A stretch of DNA of 64,000 nt from Arsenophonus sp052171275. Lineage in GTDB: Bacteria; Pseudomonadota; Gammaproteobacteria; Enterobacterales; Enterobacteriaceae. A program made the position numbers and the translations under genes. Positions 22,527-34,349 of the stretch are shown here, piece by piece. Under the pieces are notes generated by a model. The model was not told the origin of the DNA. It worked only from the letters and a program-made list of their open reading frames with translations, and ran no database searches. The stretch lies in assembly GCA_052171275.1 (NCBI GenBank), contig CM125795.1, positions 1,550,001 through 1,614,000 on the forward strand, given 5' to 3'. Within the stretch, counting starts at the first letter, position 1; every line of letters begins with the position of its first letter.

Positions 22527-25250
22527 AATAGACAATATATTTTTTATAATTTTTTTATTATCTAAATTAAGAATTATTTAAAAATCAATTGATTATCATA
22601 GTTATTAATTTTGGATTAAGAAGACATTTTTATGTTTCAAAAGGAGAAAAAATATATTAATAAACTGATCTTTTAATAAAAATATTTTTTATCATCAATT
22701 ATGTATAAAATGCTAAAACAATTAAGCAATTTTATATTTAAAATAGATAAGTAATATTCATTAATATAGTATAAATTAGAAATATTTTCTACATTTTTAT
22801 TTTAGTTATTATATATATAATATTTTTATTAATTTATATATTTAATAATAGAGAAAAATAATTATAATTTTTTACTACTTTTCTATAATAAACACTTTGT
22901 ATAATTAATATTATATTATTCAATATATTAATAACATTGTATATTCTTTATCTATTCTAAATGATTGAATCTAATATTTGTTTATAACAAATAACATAAT
23001 AAATACCAATTCTCATTAAAAATGAATTTTATTAATGAATAAAATTCATTAAATTAATAATTTATATTTATTTTTAATTTTTGTAAATTATTATTGTGTT
23101 AATCAATTATTTTTATGAATTACATCTATATTCATTTTTAATAAAATATTAATATCTAGCAGAATTAGTTTATATAGATATATAATATATTATAAAAAAT
23201 TCAGAGTAAATTGAGTAAATAACAAAAAATAATTATTTTTAATAAATTAGATTTTATCATTAATATATTTTATTACTATTATTTACTTATTAAGTATAAA
23301 TTATTTAAAAATATAAATTAAACTATTTAAAATTCTATATTAATTTATGATTAATATCATTATTATTTAGTAAGAACATATATTTCTTACTATTATTTGT
23401 TAATAATCTAGTTATATTCTTAGTAATTTCTTAAAAAAAGAGTAGTTATTATTTTTTTACTCTTTTTATTATATAAATTAAATTATATTAAAATTAATAC
23501 TATAATAAAAAGAAATTATTATTTTTATTTTATTATATTGATTTCAATAATAATATTAAATAATTAGCCATAAAATAATCTGTTTAAAACAATAAACAGA
23601 TTCTATATTTTATATAGTAGAAAATTTCTAATAAAATATAATAAAAAATTATAATTATAAAAAATTATTGATTTAATATATTAAATAAAATTTAACTAAT
23701 CAATATATTTATATTAAATAAATAGATTAAAAATCTTATTTTATTAAAAATAAAATTCAATTTATCTTAATATAATATTTATAAATCTACCTATTTTAAC
23801 TATAATTGGTGTTAGCAAATAATAAATCGTTAAATTAATAAAAGATACTAATAATAAATATTAGAATTAGTTTTAATTAAGCTGATTATATATATTAACT
23901 AATTTGAATTTATATATGATTACAATATTACTTATTTGCAATTTATTTAATATCATATAATAATAATTTTCTTTAATATTATTAGATTTAATCGTTGATT
24001 ATTTTAAAAATAATTTATTAAGTTTATCATAAATAAAAACTTCTTCATTGTATTATAAATGTTATTTTGCTATACTAGAAATAATATTTCTTTAACTCGT
24101 TTAATAAATATCAAATCTATAGAATTATTTTAATATCTTTAAATGATATAACAATATTAAAATAAAATACTTATTGAAATATTAATAATAATTCTATTAT
24201 TATCTATAATCAAATTATTATCATATTTATACATCCAATATCATCAAATATTTTAATTTTAAAATTATATTATATTTATTTTTTATAAAAATTCTATTTT
24301 ATTATTTAATTTCACATAAAATCTTATCGATTGATATTTTTAATTATTATAATAATATTTAATTATAAATTAAGTATTATTAATTGATATAGCAATAAAT
24401 AAATAAAACATATTATTTTATAAAAATCTTAAAATTATCTTATATAAAATTTTTATCTATATTAATACTATGATTGAATATTTATATATTAAATTGTTAT
24501 GTAATGGTTAGATTAATAAGAATTTACTTCTTCTTGTCTATCGACAAATATTATATTTTATTAAAAGATATTATAAATTTTATTTAAAATTTATATTTTA
24601 TATTGTTTAATCTAATTAATAAAATTATTTATTAATAATAGTATAATTACTTTATCATTTATTAAATATAATATTCTAAAGAATTATATAATAGATATTA
24701 ATATAAAAAATAGTTTCTAAGAGTAATTATTTTACTTAAAATAATTAAATAAAAAACTAAATTAATAAAAATAATCATATAAAATAATATCTATAAATAA
24801 GTATTTATAGATTTAAATAAAATATTTAATTAATCATCTAATATTTACAAATTATAAAATATTATTATTATTTTAATAACTGTTATACTACATAGATTAA
24901 TAACATAATTAATTATTAATATATCAAGTAAATTAGGTATAAAAAAAATCTTAATAATTTTTATTATTTAATAATGTTTTATTTATAAAATCATTTTTCT
25001 AAATATTTAAAACAGTAAATAACTAAAAAATTATAAAAATAATTAAATTAATTAAAATAATAATCAAATTTATTAATTTTGTTGTTTTAAAAACAAATTA
25101 TTTATAATAAATGACTTTATATAAATAAATTTCTAAAATAAATAAAATAATAATCTAAAATTATCTATATATTTATATATAAATATATTTAAAATACTAG
25201 TATTATTTTTTTCTTTCAAATAAGTTTGTGTTAAGAAAATAAATTTTTAT
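22527..25250. other. Gene-free 2.7-kb interval between metG and folE
   Basis: No gene remains were recognised. Three perfect hairpins stand out: 23021-23050 (13-bp arms, loop AATG), 23368-23392 (9-bp arms), and 23435-23467 (AAAAAGAGTA / TACTCTTTTT). The last, with A-run before and T-run after, has the form of a bidirectional intrinsic terminator, probably left from a lost gene. Confidence 0.55.
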
Positions 25251-25277
25251 TATGATAAACTTATTAAGTTTATCATA
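25251..25277 (-). terminator. Probable folE terminator
   Basis: A perfect 12-bp stem TATGATAAACTT / AAGTTTATCATA with a 3-base loop (ATT) about 115 bases past the folE stop. On the minus strand it is followed by an A/U-rich stretch with UUUAUUUUC. Position and stem quality favour a transcript end. Confidence 0.5.
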
Positions 25278-25393
25278 GACTAAACATTCAATAATGAAAT
25301 AAATAAAAATAACTTTTCTATTTATTATATAAAAAATAAATTTACTTAATCAATTATAAATTTATCTCTTTAATAAAAATATTAATTCAAGAA

Positions 25394-26059
25394 TTACTTA
25401 CGGAGGCGGGAAACATTAGATAAAAACTCCTGACGGGTGTTTTGACTTGATTTAAATAAACCACCTAAAGACGTTGTCATTGTACTACTATTTACATCAC
25501 GAATACCTCTAGCTTTAACACAGAAATGAACAGCGTCAATTGAAACAGCAACATTATTTGTATCTAATAAATTTTGTAAGGCTATTAAAATCTGCTGCGT
25601 TAAACGCTCTTGAACTTGTGGTCGTTGAGAGAAGAATTGAACAATACGATTAATTTTTGATAAACCAATCACTTTATCCTTTGGGATATAAGCTACTGTT
25701 GCCATACCATCAATAGTAATAAAATGATGTTCACAAACGCTAGTTAAAATAATATTACTAACTGTAACCATTTCATCAAAATTCATTTTATTATCAATTA
25801 AAGTAATTTTAGGGAAATTATTATAATCAAGTCCAGAAAAAATTTCATCAACATACATTTCAGCAATACGTTTTGGTGTTTCTGCTAAACTATCATCTTT
25901 AAGATCTAAATTAAATAAACGCATAATTTCACTCATATATTCTTTAATTTGTTGTTTACGTTTATTAAAAGAATGATACTGATGATAAAGAGGTGTTTCA
26001 AGGCCAAGATCTTCTAATGCTTTACGAACAATATACGCCTCTTGACTTAATAATGCCAT
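25394..26059 (-). CDS. folE: GTP cyclohydrolase I
   Basis: Converts GTP to 7,8-dihydroneopterin triphosphate, the first step of folate synthesis. The 221-residue product (E. coli 222) has the zinc-binding CEHH motif near residue 112 and the third ligand in HFCVKARG near 180, plus the conserved RPQVQERLTQQI and TTSLGGLFK blocks. GGAG lies nine bases before the ATG. No other folate gene is nearby, as in E. coli. Folate supply is a common reason for keeping this gene in symbionts of blood feeders, but that is inference. Intact; the long gene-free DNA on both sides makes it a stand-alone unit. Confidence 0.97.
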   Translation of the reverse strand: MALLSQEAYIVRKALEDLGLETPLYHQYHSFNKRKQQIKEYMSEIMRLFNLDLKDDSLAETPKRIAEMYVDEIFSGLDYNNFPKITLIDNKMNFDEMVTVSNIILTSVCEHHFITIDGMATVAYIPKDKVIGLSKINRIVQFFSQRPQVQERLTQQILIALQNLLDTNNVAVSIDAVHFCVKARGIRDVNSSTMTTSLGGLFKSSQNTRQEFLSNVSRLRK

Positions 26060-26470
26060 TTATTTCTCCAATAATAAAATTCAAAATTTATCTAAATTAT
26101 ACACTCAAAATAAATTGATATGATTATGATATTATAATAATATATCTAAATGTAAAAATTACATATTACTATAATTCATTATATTATATATCTATAAACA
26201 ATTTAATCTTTATTTTTTTTATTCATTTATATATAAAATTCGATTTATAATTATAAGTAATAAATTTACTAACAATATCTCTATTTTAAATTAACTTAAA
26301 TAGTAATTAAATTTTTATCTTTTATAAGATAAAAATTATTTATTTGATAATAATACATTATTTTTAATATGATAAGAATAAGATGAATTCTATAATTTTT
26401 ATAAACTTAAATTGTCATTAATTATTTATTACAGATAAAAAATTTTTAACCATTTTATCTTTATATAAAA

Positions 26471-26506
26471 TAAATAAGATAAATAAGATAAATAAGATAA
26501 ATAAAT
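26471..26506. repeat. Tandem repeat, 9-bp unit
   Basis: TAAATAAGA occurs three times in exact succession (26471-26497) followed by a partial fourth copy TAAATAAATA. It is 410 bp upstream of folE and was probably produced by replication slippage. Confidence 0.85.
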
Positions 26507-28855
26507 AATATTAACTTTTTTTCAAAGTGATTAAGTATAATCTATCAATTATAAGAATAATTAATATTATATCCATATAGTCTAAATTTATTTTTATTTA
26601 TGATTAATTTAAAAATGTAGTTAAAAATATAAATAAATATTTGTCTACTAAAATATTTTGCATCTGAAATAAATTTCATAATAAAATAGCAAATTATTTG
26701 GATTTATATTTTTATTTATTAATATGATAAAAGTTACTTAAATTTTAATTCAACATTGAATAAAAATATATAATAATTAACTTACTAAGGGTTAACATTA
26801 TAACAAATAATTTTATATCGAATTATATTTTTATATTTATATATAATATAAATATAAAAATATAATTTACTTTTTAGGTGAATAATCTTTATTATAGATA
26901 ATTTTACTTTAAATAACTATAGAAGTTAATTAAAAACAATCAATTATTATTTTATTTTATACAAAAACTAATAATATTATTAGTTTTTGAAAATATTTAA
27001 ATAAATTATCATTAATAAAATAATAAAATAATCATGAAGTGTATAAATAATTTAGTAACCTATTTTATTAATTATCAAAATTAATAATTAAATATTTCTT
27101 TAATTGAAATTAATAAAATGTTTTTATTAAATTTATCAAATTTCTTTTAACGTGCATCACTAAGGCTGTTTTGTAATTCAATTCATTAATTAATACACTA
27201 TATCTAATTAAGTGATATAATTAAGAAAGAATATTTCTCTAGGCGTTTATTATATTAAACTAGTATATTATACTAAAAACAAAATTTTAATTATGATTAT
27301 ATTTAATATTTATTTTTTTGATTTAAATTAAACTTATCATAAAAAATCATATCAACTCTAATATTAACTTTCCGTACTATTGTCTGAAGAGAATTTTTTC
27401 TTTAATCATAAAATAATATAATAACCAAAACTTTTATAAAATTATCTATCGTAAATGTATATAAATATTTATTAGTCTTTAAATATTATGCCAAAAAATA
27501 AGTTAATCTCTTAGATAAACATATTCAGAATATACTATTTTATATAGTATCAATATTATTGATAAAACTGATAAAAAATACAAATATATAACCTTTCCTT
27601 TTCTATTTTGCTAACTTTTTATAAGAATAAAACAGAGAATAAAACTATTAAAAAACTTAATAGTTTTATGATTTTTAATTTTTTTATTAATTATATAAAG
27701 AAAACTAAATATAAAAGTTTACTATATCAACCTTTTCTTTATTGTTTTTTATTAATTATTATATAATATAATTAATATTTTAAACTTAAAATTTTATATA
27801 TATCTAATATATACTTTATATTAATTTAAAAAATAATGAGAAATTTTATATCTAATAAATAATATTAACGAATTAATTTTATTATATTTTATTTTAAATA
27901 AAACTTTAATAGTAATATGATACACTACTATAACATTTCTATTTTTATCACTAATTTTGATATATCTATATCTATATCTAATTATAATAGTTGTTTTAGA
28001 TCTTGTGATCTGCATATATTTGTTTTATTTTATAAATAAAATATTTATATCTTTATAAGACTACGATATTTAATAGTACTTTTCTAGTATAAAATAGATT
28101 TTTATACAACTAAAATTAGTAATAACTATATTTATACAATATGCTATATCTGCTATATTATCTAATAATAATATTTAGATTATAGTATTTTAATCTTTTT
28201 TTATAAAACTTTACTAAAAATGAAAATTATAATTATGTTAACTTAATTTTATATATTAATAATTAAATGATAATTAATATCGAATTATATAATAATTTTA
28301 CCTTTTTCAAAATTTAATATTTTTTCTTATCACATCGCTTATAATATCCTTAATTAATAAGTATCAATATATATATTCTAAATATTCAATTTCTACCATG
28401 GATTAAAATAGAAAAAATATTGATATAAAATTATAGATTTTAAAATTAATACAATTAAATTTATGTTCATTTGTTTTAATTAATAAATAACTATCATATC
28501 TATAATAAAAGTTTTTTTAGTAGTTTATTTTTAAACATCATTTCTTACTTATATCAGTAAAAAACAACATATATTAACAGTTATAAATAAATATGATTAG
28601 ATCATATTTATTTTAAATGATATATTATAATATTTATTATCTATATATTTATTTTTAAAGTTTTTTATTAAAAATAAAAAATAATACATGTGTATATAAT
28701 AGTAAAATTTCTTTTTAAGAATTTATGGTATTTTATACATTATTAGATAATGTAATATGTATTTATACTTATATTTTATATATAATTAAAATGACTAATT
28801 AATAATTAAGTATTTTATTAAATATTAGTATTTTAGTAGTTACATATATTAAAGA

Positions 28856-28891
28856 TTAATACTATTATCTTAGATAGGATAATAGTATTAA
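28856..28891. repeat. Perfect 14-bp hairpin in gene-free DNA
   Basis: TTAATACTATTATC (28856-28869) pairs exactly with 28878-28891 across the loop TTAGATAG. A slightly more G/C-rich stretch with AGTCAGTC follows at about 28903. No neighbouring gene explains it. Confidence 0.6.
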
Positions 28892-31466
28892 TATAAAAGC
28901 AGTCAGTCTAATATAATCACTAGTATTACAATTTATCTTTTATCTAAATTTTTAATATAAATCTTATTTATGATGATGATATTAATTTTTAATTTATAAT
29001 AGTAAATTATTAACATCAAAAAATTTTATCGATAAATTATTTATTTATTTTTTTTAAATAGTTCTTTTTAATATTTGTTTATTTTTATTAATTAATTGAA
29101 TTAATTTTCTAATTTATTAGATATAATTTCATTATATAAATATCAAATATTTTTATGTTAATAATTATATAAATCATTATTAATAAGTTTTTTAATAAAT
29201 AGCATTAAAGCTATTTAAATTTAAATAAATTGTTATTTTACATAATATATTTAATAGAATATAGATAATATCATCCAACAATATCTTGATAATTAATAAT
29301 CTATGATATAGAACTATTTATTAATGATAATGATATCCAACAATATTATAGAAAATATCAATTATCAGTAAAATTTTTACTAAAAACTCAATTTAAAATA
29401 AAACTATATAGAGTTGCAATATAAAACTTTATGCATTCATTAATTTTTCAAATATTTTATAACATTAATATATCGTTTCCATTAAAAATTAAATTAAATA
29501 ACTAGATTAATAAAATGTTATTAATACTAATAAAATAAATAGATATTTTACTAATTTTTAAAATAACAATAAAATAAAATAATTTATATTTATATAAATT
29601 ATATGATAACAGTAAATAAATTATTGATATTATCTAACAATAAAAACATAAATAAAAAAGTATTGTATTTATTAATAATATTAATAAATACAATCTAAAA
29701 CAATCTTTAATTTTAAAGTTAGATTATTTATAATCAACATATATTTTCTATAATGTAAATATCTATTTTAAAGATTTATAATAAAATTAATTAAGATGTT
29801 TTTACTTTTTTTTTGATAAGATATTATCTTAATAAAACATTATACCTTTAATAAAATAAATTTATTTATTTTATAAATTTCTATTTTTATGTTTAAGAAA
29901 AAGTTTTTTAATTCTAATACTTTGAAAGTTTTGTTTGATAAAATAAAAAATTTGTTTTATATTAAATTATTACTTTAATGAGATAATAATATAACTTAAA
30001 ATATATAAACTTGATAAGATCAATTAGAATAAATAAATATTAAACATTTTAATTTTATTTAATTTTAAATTAGTTAAATGAATATAAAATAATAACTATA
30101 AATTATTAAAAATAGTAAATTTATTACTAATTAAGCAACTTGTTAGCATAAGTTATAAGTATAAATTAATAAAAATTAAATAAATTTATCGAAAATAATT
30201 AATTTTATAAAATCAATTATAAATAGCTTTATTTAAATTATATTTTAATAAACTATCTTAAATATTCAATAAAATATATAATAATCGTATATTAATTTGA
30301 TCTTTTTATTTATTACTATTAAAATAGATCTATAATATTATCAATAAAAATTTTTTTATTTTAAAAAAATTTATTTCATACAAAAATCTTCCTATTAAAT
30401 ATATTAATTTAAGCGTTATGATCAATGATGAATTTTATTAGATTAATTCAATAAATAAAATAAAATTAATATCTATAAGATAGATAATATTTTTTAAAAT
30501 AAATTATCTATCAAAATAATCTATAATCCAAACAAAAAAAGTAAATTTATATTTAATATAGTATAAAATATATATTTTATATATTAAGAATAGTTTTACA
30601 TCAAAATGATTATTTTATTCAAGTGAATAAATATCGAAACAATTCATCAATTTATAACTAAAGAAGCTTTAAAGTAAGTTAATGATTTTAAACAGCCTCA
30701 ACAAAGATTTTTATAGATAAATTTTAAAAAATAAGAATAACTTAAATATTAAGATTATTAAAATTTAAAGATTTTAAATGTAATAGAGAAAAAAGATAAT
30801 TAAAATTAATATAAAGCTAATTATCGAATAAATAAATAAAAAATCATCGTAGTCTGAAATTAATTAAAATATATTAGTGTATTAAAATTTAATAAACAAT
30901 TTTTTTTAAAATATGATATTAACTATAATTTTTATATAAATATAAAAAGTTATAATTATTTTTAGTAATTATAAAATATATTTTTTATTATTTTTATTAA
31001 CGATATATTTATTAGAAGAAAACTATATCATTGTTTAATATATTATAATATAAAATACTTAAGTTAAAGATTAAAATCTTTACTATATTTAAATCTTATA
31101 AACTAAAACTTTTTTTTAATAACATATATATTATCTTATAATTAACCATATAATTAATCTTAAATTATAAAATAATATATTTATATATAGAAATATATTA
31201 TTTATATTTTTATTTTTTAAATATTGTTAATAATATTGGTTATTATATTGTTTAAATCAAAAACAATATTTTATGTTTTATATAAAAACATAAGAACTTA
31301 ATGAATAATTATAATTATCTATATAATATTATTATTAATTAAAGTAAGTTAATAAATTTCTTGATTTAGATTAATAATTATCATTTTTTTAAAAGATTTA
31401 TAACTGAAGATTACTAGGTATTATTTAATTTATTTAATCATAATTAAATGATGATTAATAAAAAAA

Positions 31467-31496
31467 ATAAAAATATTCTATATGGAATATTTTTAT
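31467..31496. repeat. Perfect 12-bp hairpin
   Basis: ATAAAAATATTC (31467-31478) pairs exactly with 31485-31496 across TATATG. Nothing nearby is coding. Confidence 0.55.
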
Positions 31497-32046
31497 ATAG
31501 ATCAGTAAATAATATAGTGATAAATATATTTTATTATAAAGTTAAACCTCATTCATCAAACTATTGATATTAATTATAATCTTAGATTATATATTTAAAA
31601 TATATCCTTTATTGAAATATTATTAAAGTAAAATATTAACTTATAATTTATATTATCTAAATTAATAAGAAAAATTAAATAAATTTTATTACTAATTTTG
31701 AATTTTCTAATTTCAATAGTTTTATTGGAATTGATAATAAACTAATTATTATATCTCTTGATATGAAACTTATAATATCTTTCTGATTAATTAAAAATTA
31801 AAAATTTTTTATTTTTAAATTAACTATATAATACATAGATTTGATTATTTTTGATAATTAAAATTATTAGTTATTAAATTATCAACTAATTAGTAATAAT
31901 GTATTATATTAATTTCTTAAGTATTTCATATCTAGATGAATTTAAATAATAGTAATATATTTTTGTTATTAAATTATTTATAATACGTAGCATTTTATTA
32001 AAAAATTACATGATTAATTATTTTAAAAATATTAAATGAATTCAAT

Positions 32047-32084
32047 TTCAAAATAAAATAGTTTTCTAACTATTTTATTTTGAA
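32047..32084. repeat. Perfect 17-bp hairpin with TTCT loop
   Basis: Bases 32047-32063 are the reverse complement of 32068-32084; the tetraloop is TTCT. A T-rich stretch follows on the + strand, so it resembles a terminator with no gene before it. Confidence 0.7.
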
Positions 32085-33549
32085 TAATTTTAATTTAATT
32101 AAGAATAAATTTCTTTTTTTTAAATCCAGATTTCAAAATATTATTAATAAAAAATTATACAACTTCATAATCTTTAAGAGGGATGATTATTAAATTTACA
32201 CTTAGATATAAGATAATATTATCATTTATTGAATACATAATATCGTAAAAATTATTATTATTTAATATATTATTATTTATTTAAATTATCATTTAAATTT
32301 AAAATTAAATAAATTACAACTCAATATTTATACGAAATAATTTATAAAATGATGAAATATAAGAGTTTAAACTCTATTTTCTTTATTAATTTATATTTGA
32401 TTAATATAATGTAATATATAAAAATTAAAATTATTAACAGATAAATTACAATTAATAAAAACTGATTTTACTATATTTATCTAAGTTGACTTATATAGTA
32501 AGATTAAATCTTTATAAAAAATAAAGAGACTTTTGTCAATAAATAAATATTATTTATTTTATACAACTAAATACTTAAAATTATTTAATAAAACTATTAT
32601 GAATATAAGATATTAACAAAAGATAAATTATTTTAGTATAAAATAATTTATTAATTAAATTAATAATGATATATTAAAATTTAATAATAATTAATTTAAC
32701 ATTTTATTATTTAGATTGATATTTAATATCATCATAACTATAATCAATATTATTTATTTTTTTTACTAATATTATTATCAAACTAATAAAAAATAAAATA
32801 AGATATAAAAATTTTATTTATCAAATATATTAATTTAACAAAATTATTTTTTTCTATAAAAAAATTTAGAAAAATAATTTGATACTTTAATATATATCAT
32901 ATTATATCATATTAATAATATTTAATTATGCATATTCATTATTTAAGATTAAATTTGATATATTATATATTAGCATCTATTAATGCTGAACTACTTTCAT
33001 TAATACTAAATTACTTATCAATATATTACTTCTAATAAATTTTAAAATAATGCTTTATATTAAAACATATTTAATAAATAACTATAATTTTTTTGCTCAA
33101 ACTTTATTTTTATAAAGATAATATATTTATTTATTCTAATTAATATCAGTATAAGTAAGTAATATAATCTTCTAACTAACTATTCGATAATGATTTATAA
33201 AACTTATTTTTTAAATATAGATTTCTTTGCCTTTCTTTATTGATTAATTTTCTTTTATTGATTAGCTAATTATATATTATATTAAAATATTTATAAATCT
33301 ATTTTGAATAAAAGATATTTTAGATCTTGTAATATATAATATATCATCAAATGATTTCTATAAGCTAATCATAAATAATTTAAAACACTATAAACATAGT
33401 TTATCTAATAAAAAACAAACTCAATAAATTCTTAATTACAAGCTATTTCTAAACTATATTATAATCCTTATTAATATTATTTTTATAACCAAATAATATT
33501 AATGTATTAGTTATTATTTCATTTTAGATAAAAAACTTTTGAGCAACAT

Positions 33550-33578
33550 ATAATTTAATTAAAGAATAATTAAATTAT
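33550..33578 (-). terminator. Possible ybhL terminator
   Basis: ATAATTTAATT (33550-33560) and its complement (33568-33578) form an 11-bp A/T stem about 60 bases past the ybhL stop. On the minus strand a T-run (AAGTTTTTTATC) follows about 15 bases later. Confidence 0.35.
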
Positions 33579-33638
33579 AAATAAAATTTCTCTAAAATAA
33601 TTCTCATTAGTAATTAACTTTATTTGAAATAAATTATA

Positions 33639-34349
33639 TTAACGGCGATTATTAACAATACGTAACATAATTAAAAATAAGTTAATAAAATCCAAGTAAA
33701 GATTCAATGCACCAAAAATAGCATGTTTACGTATACCTTCTTGATCACGACTATCAATCTGACTACCCATTTCTTTTAGTTTCTGAGTATCATAAGCTGT
33801 TAAACCTGAAAATATTAATACACCTAAATATGTAATAATCATCGTTAAACCAAAACTTTTTTGCCAAATATTTATTAATGAAGCAACAATTAATCCTATT
33901 AATAACATAAACAAAAAACTACCTATGCCATTTAAACTATGTTTTGTTGTATAACCATAAAAACTAAGCGCACCGAACATAGCAGCAGTAGTAAAGAATG
34001 TGCTTACAATAGAAGCGCCTGTATAAGAAATTAATGATAAAGAAATAGTTAACCCTGTTAATAATGAGTATAGCATAAACATTGCTGTTGCTATTGTTCC
34101 GCTTAATTTTTGCATCATAAACGATAATACGGTTACTAATGCGAATTCAGATATAATAAGCCCAATTAATATTCCACCATGTGTTTCTAGATAATTAATA
34201 ATATTACGATCATTAATCGCATACCAAGCAACAAACGAAGTTAATAACAATCCTACAGTCATCCAACCATATACTTGCGCCATATAAATTTGAATACTTT
34301 CTCCAGCACGCTGAACGATTGAATTATTTTGATGTTCAAATCGATCCAT
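33639..34349 (-). CDS. ybhL: Bax inhibitor-1 family inner membrane protein YbhL
   Basis: A 236-residue protein with about seven transmembrane helices (E. coli YbhL 234). It begins MDRF and keeps the YMAQVYGWMTVGLLLT block, LFMLYSLLTGLT, YLGVLIFSGLTAYDTQKLKEMG and the C-terminal ALNLYLDFINLFLIMLRI with a basic NNRR tail. The family includes Ca2+-leak channels such as BsYetJ; the bacterial role is not settled. It is preferred over YccA because of the MDRF start and the neighbourhood: in E. coli ybhL lies beyond the moa genes from uvrB, and here uvrB is the next gene, with moaABCDE/ybhK missing. AAAGG lies upstream of the ATG. Intact. Confidence 0.93.
   Translation of the reverse strand: MDRFEHQNNSIVQRAGESIQIYMAQVYGWMTVGLLLTSFVAWYAINDRNIINYLETHGGILIGLIISEFALVTVLSFMMQKLSGTIATAMFMLYSLLTGLTISLSLISYTGASIVSTFFTTAAMFGALSFYGYTTKHSLNGIGSFLFMLLIGLIVASLINIWQKSFGLTMIITYLGVLIFSGLTAYDTQKLKEMGSQIDSRDQEGIRKHAIFGALNLYLDFINLFLIMLRIVNNRR

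Larger units (their letters stand above)
26060..33638. other. 7.6-kb gene-free tract
   Basis: No intact gene. Visible structure: 12-bp hairpin at 26310-26337, a 9-bp tandem repeat at 26471-26506, hairpins at 28856-28891, 31467-31496 and 32047-32084, and two patches with less extreme composition (27140-27240 and 30601-30720) that look like gene scraps but match nothing I can name. A 64-codon frame at 27821-28015 is low-complexity and is not called a gene. Confidence 0.6.

Noticed and set aside
27821..28015. 64-codon minus-strand frame in gene-free DNA
   Set aside because: Low-complexity Ile/Tyr/Lys-rich translation with no motif, no Shine-Dalgarno and no known family; expected by chance over 7 kb.
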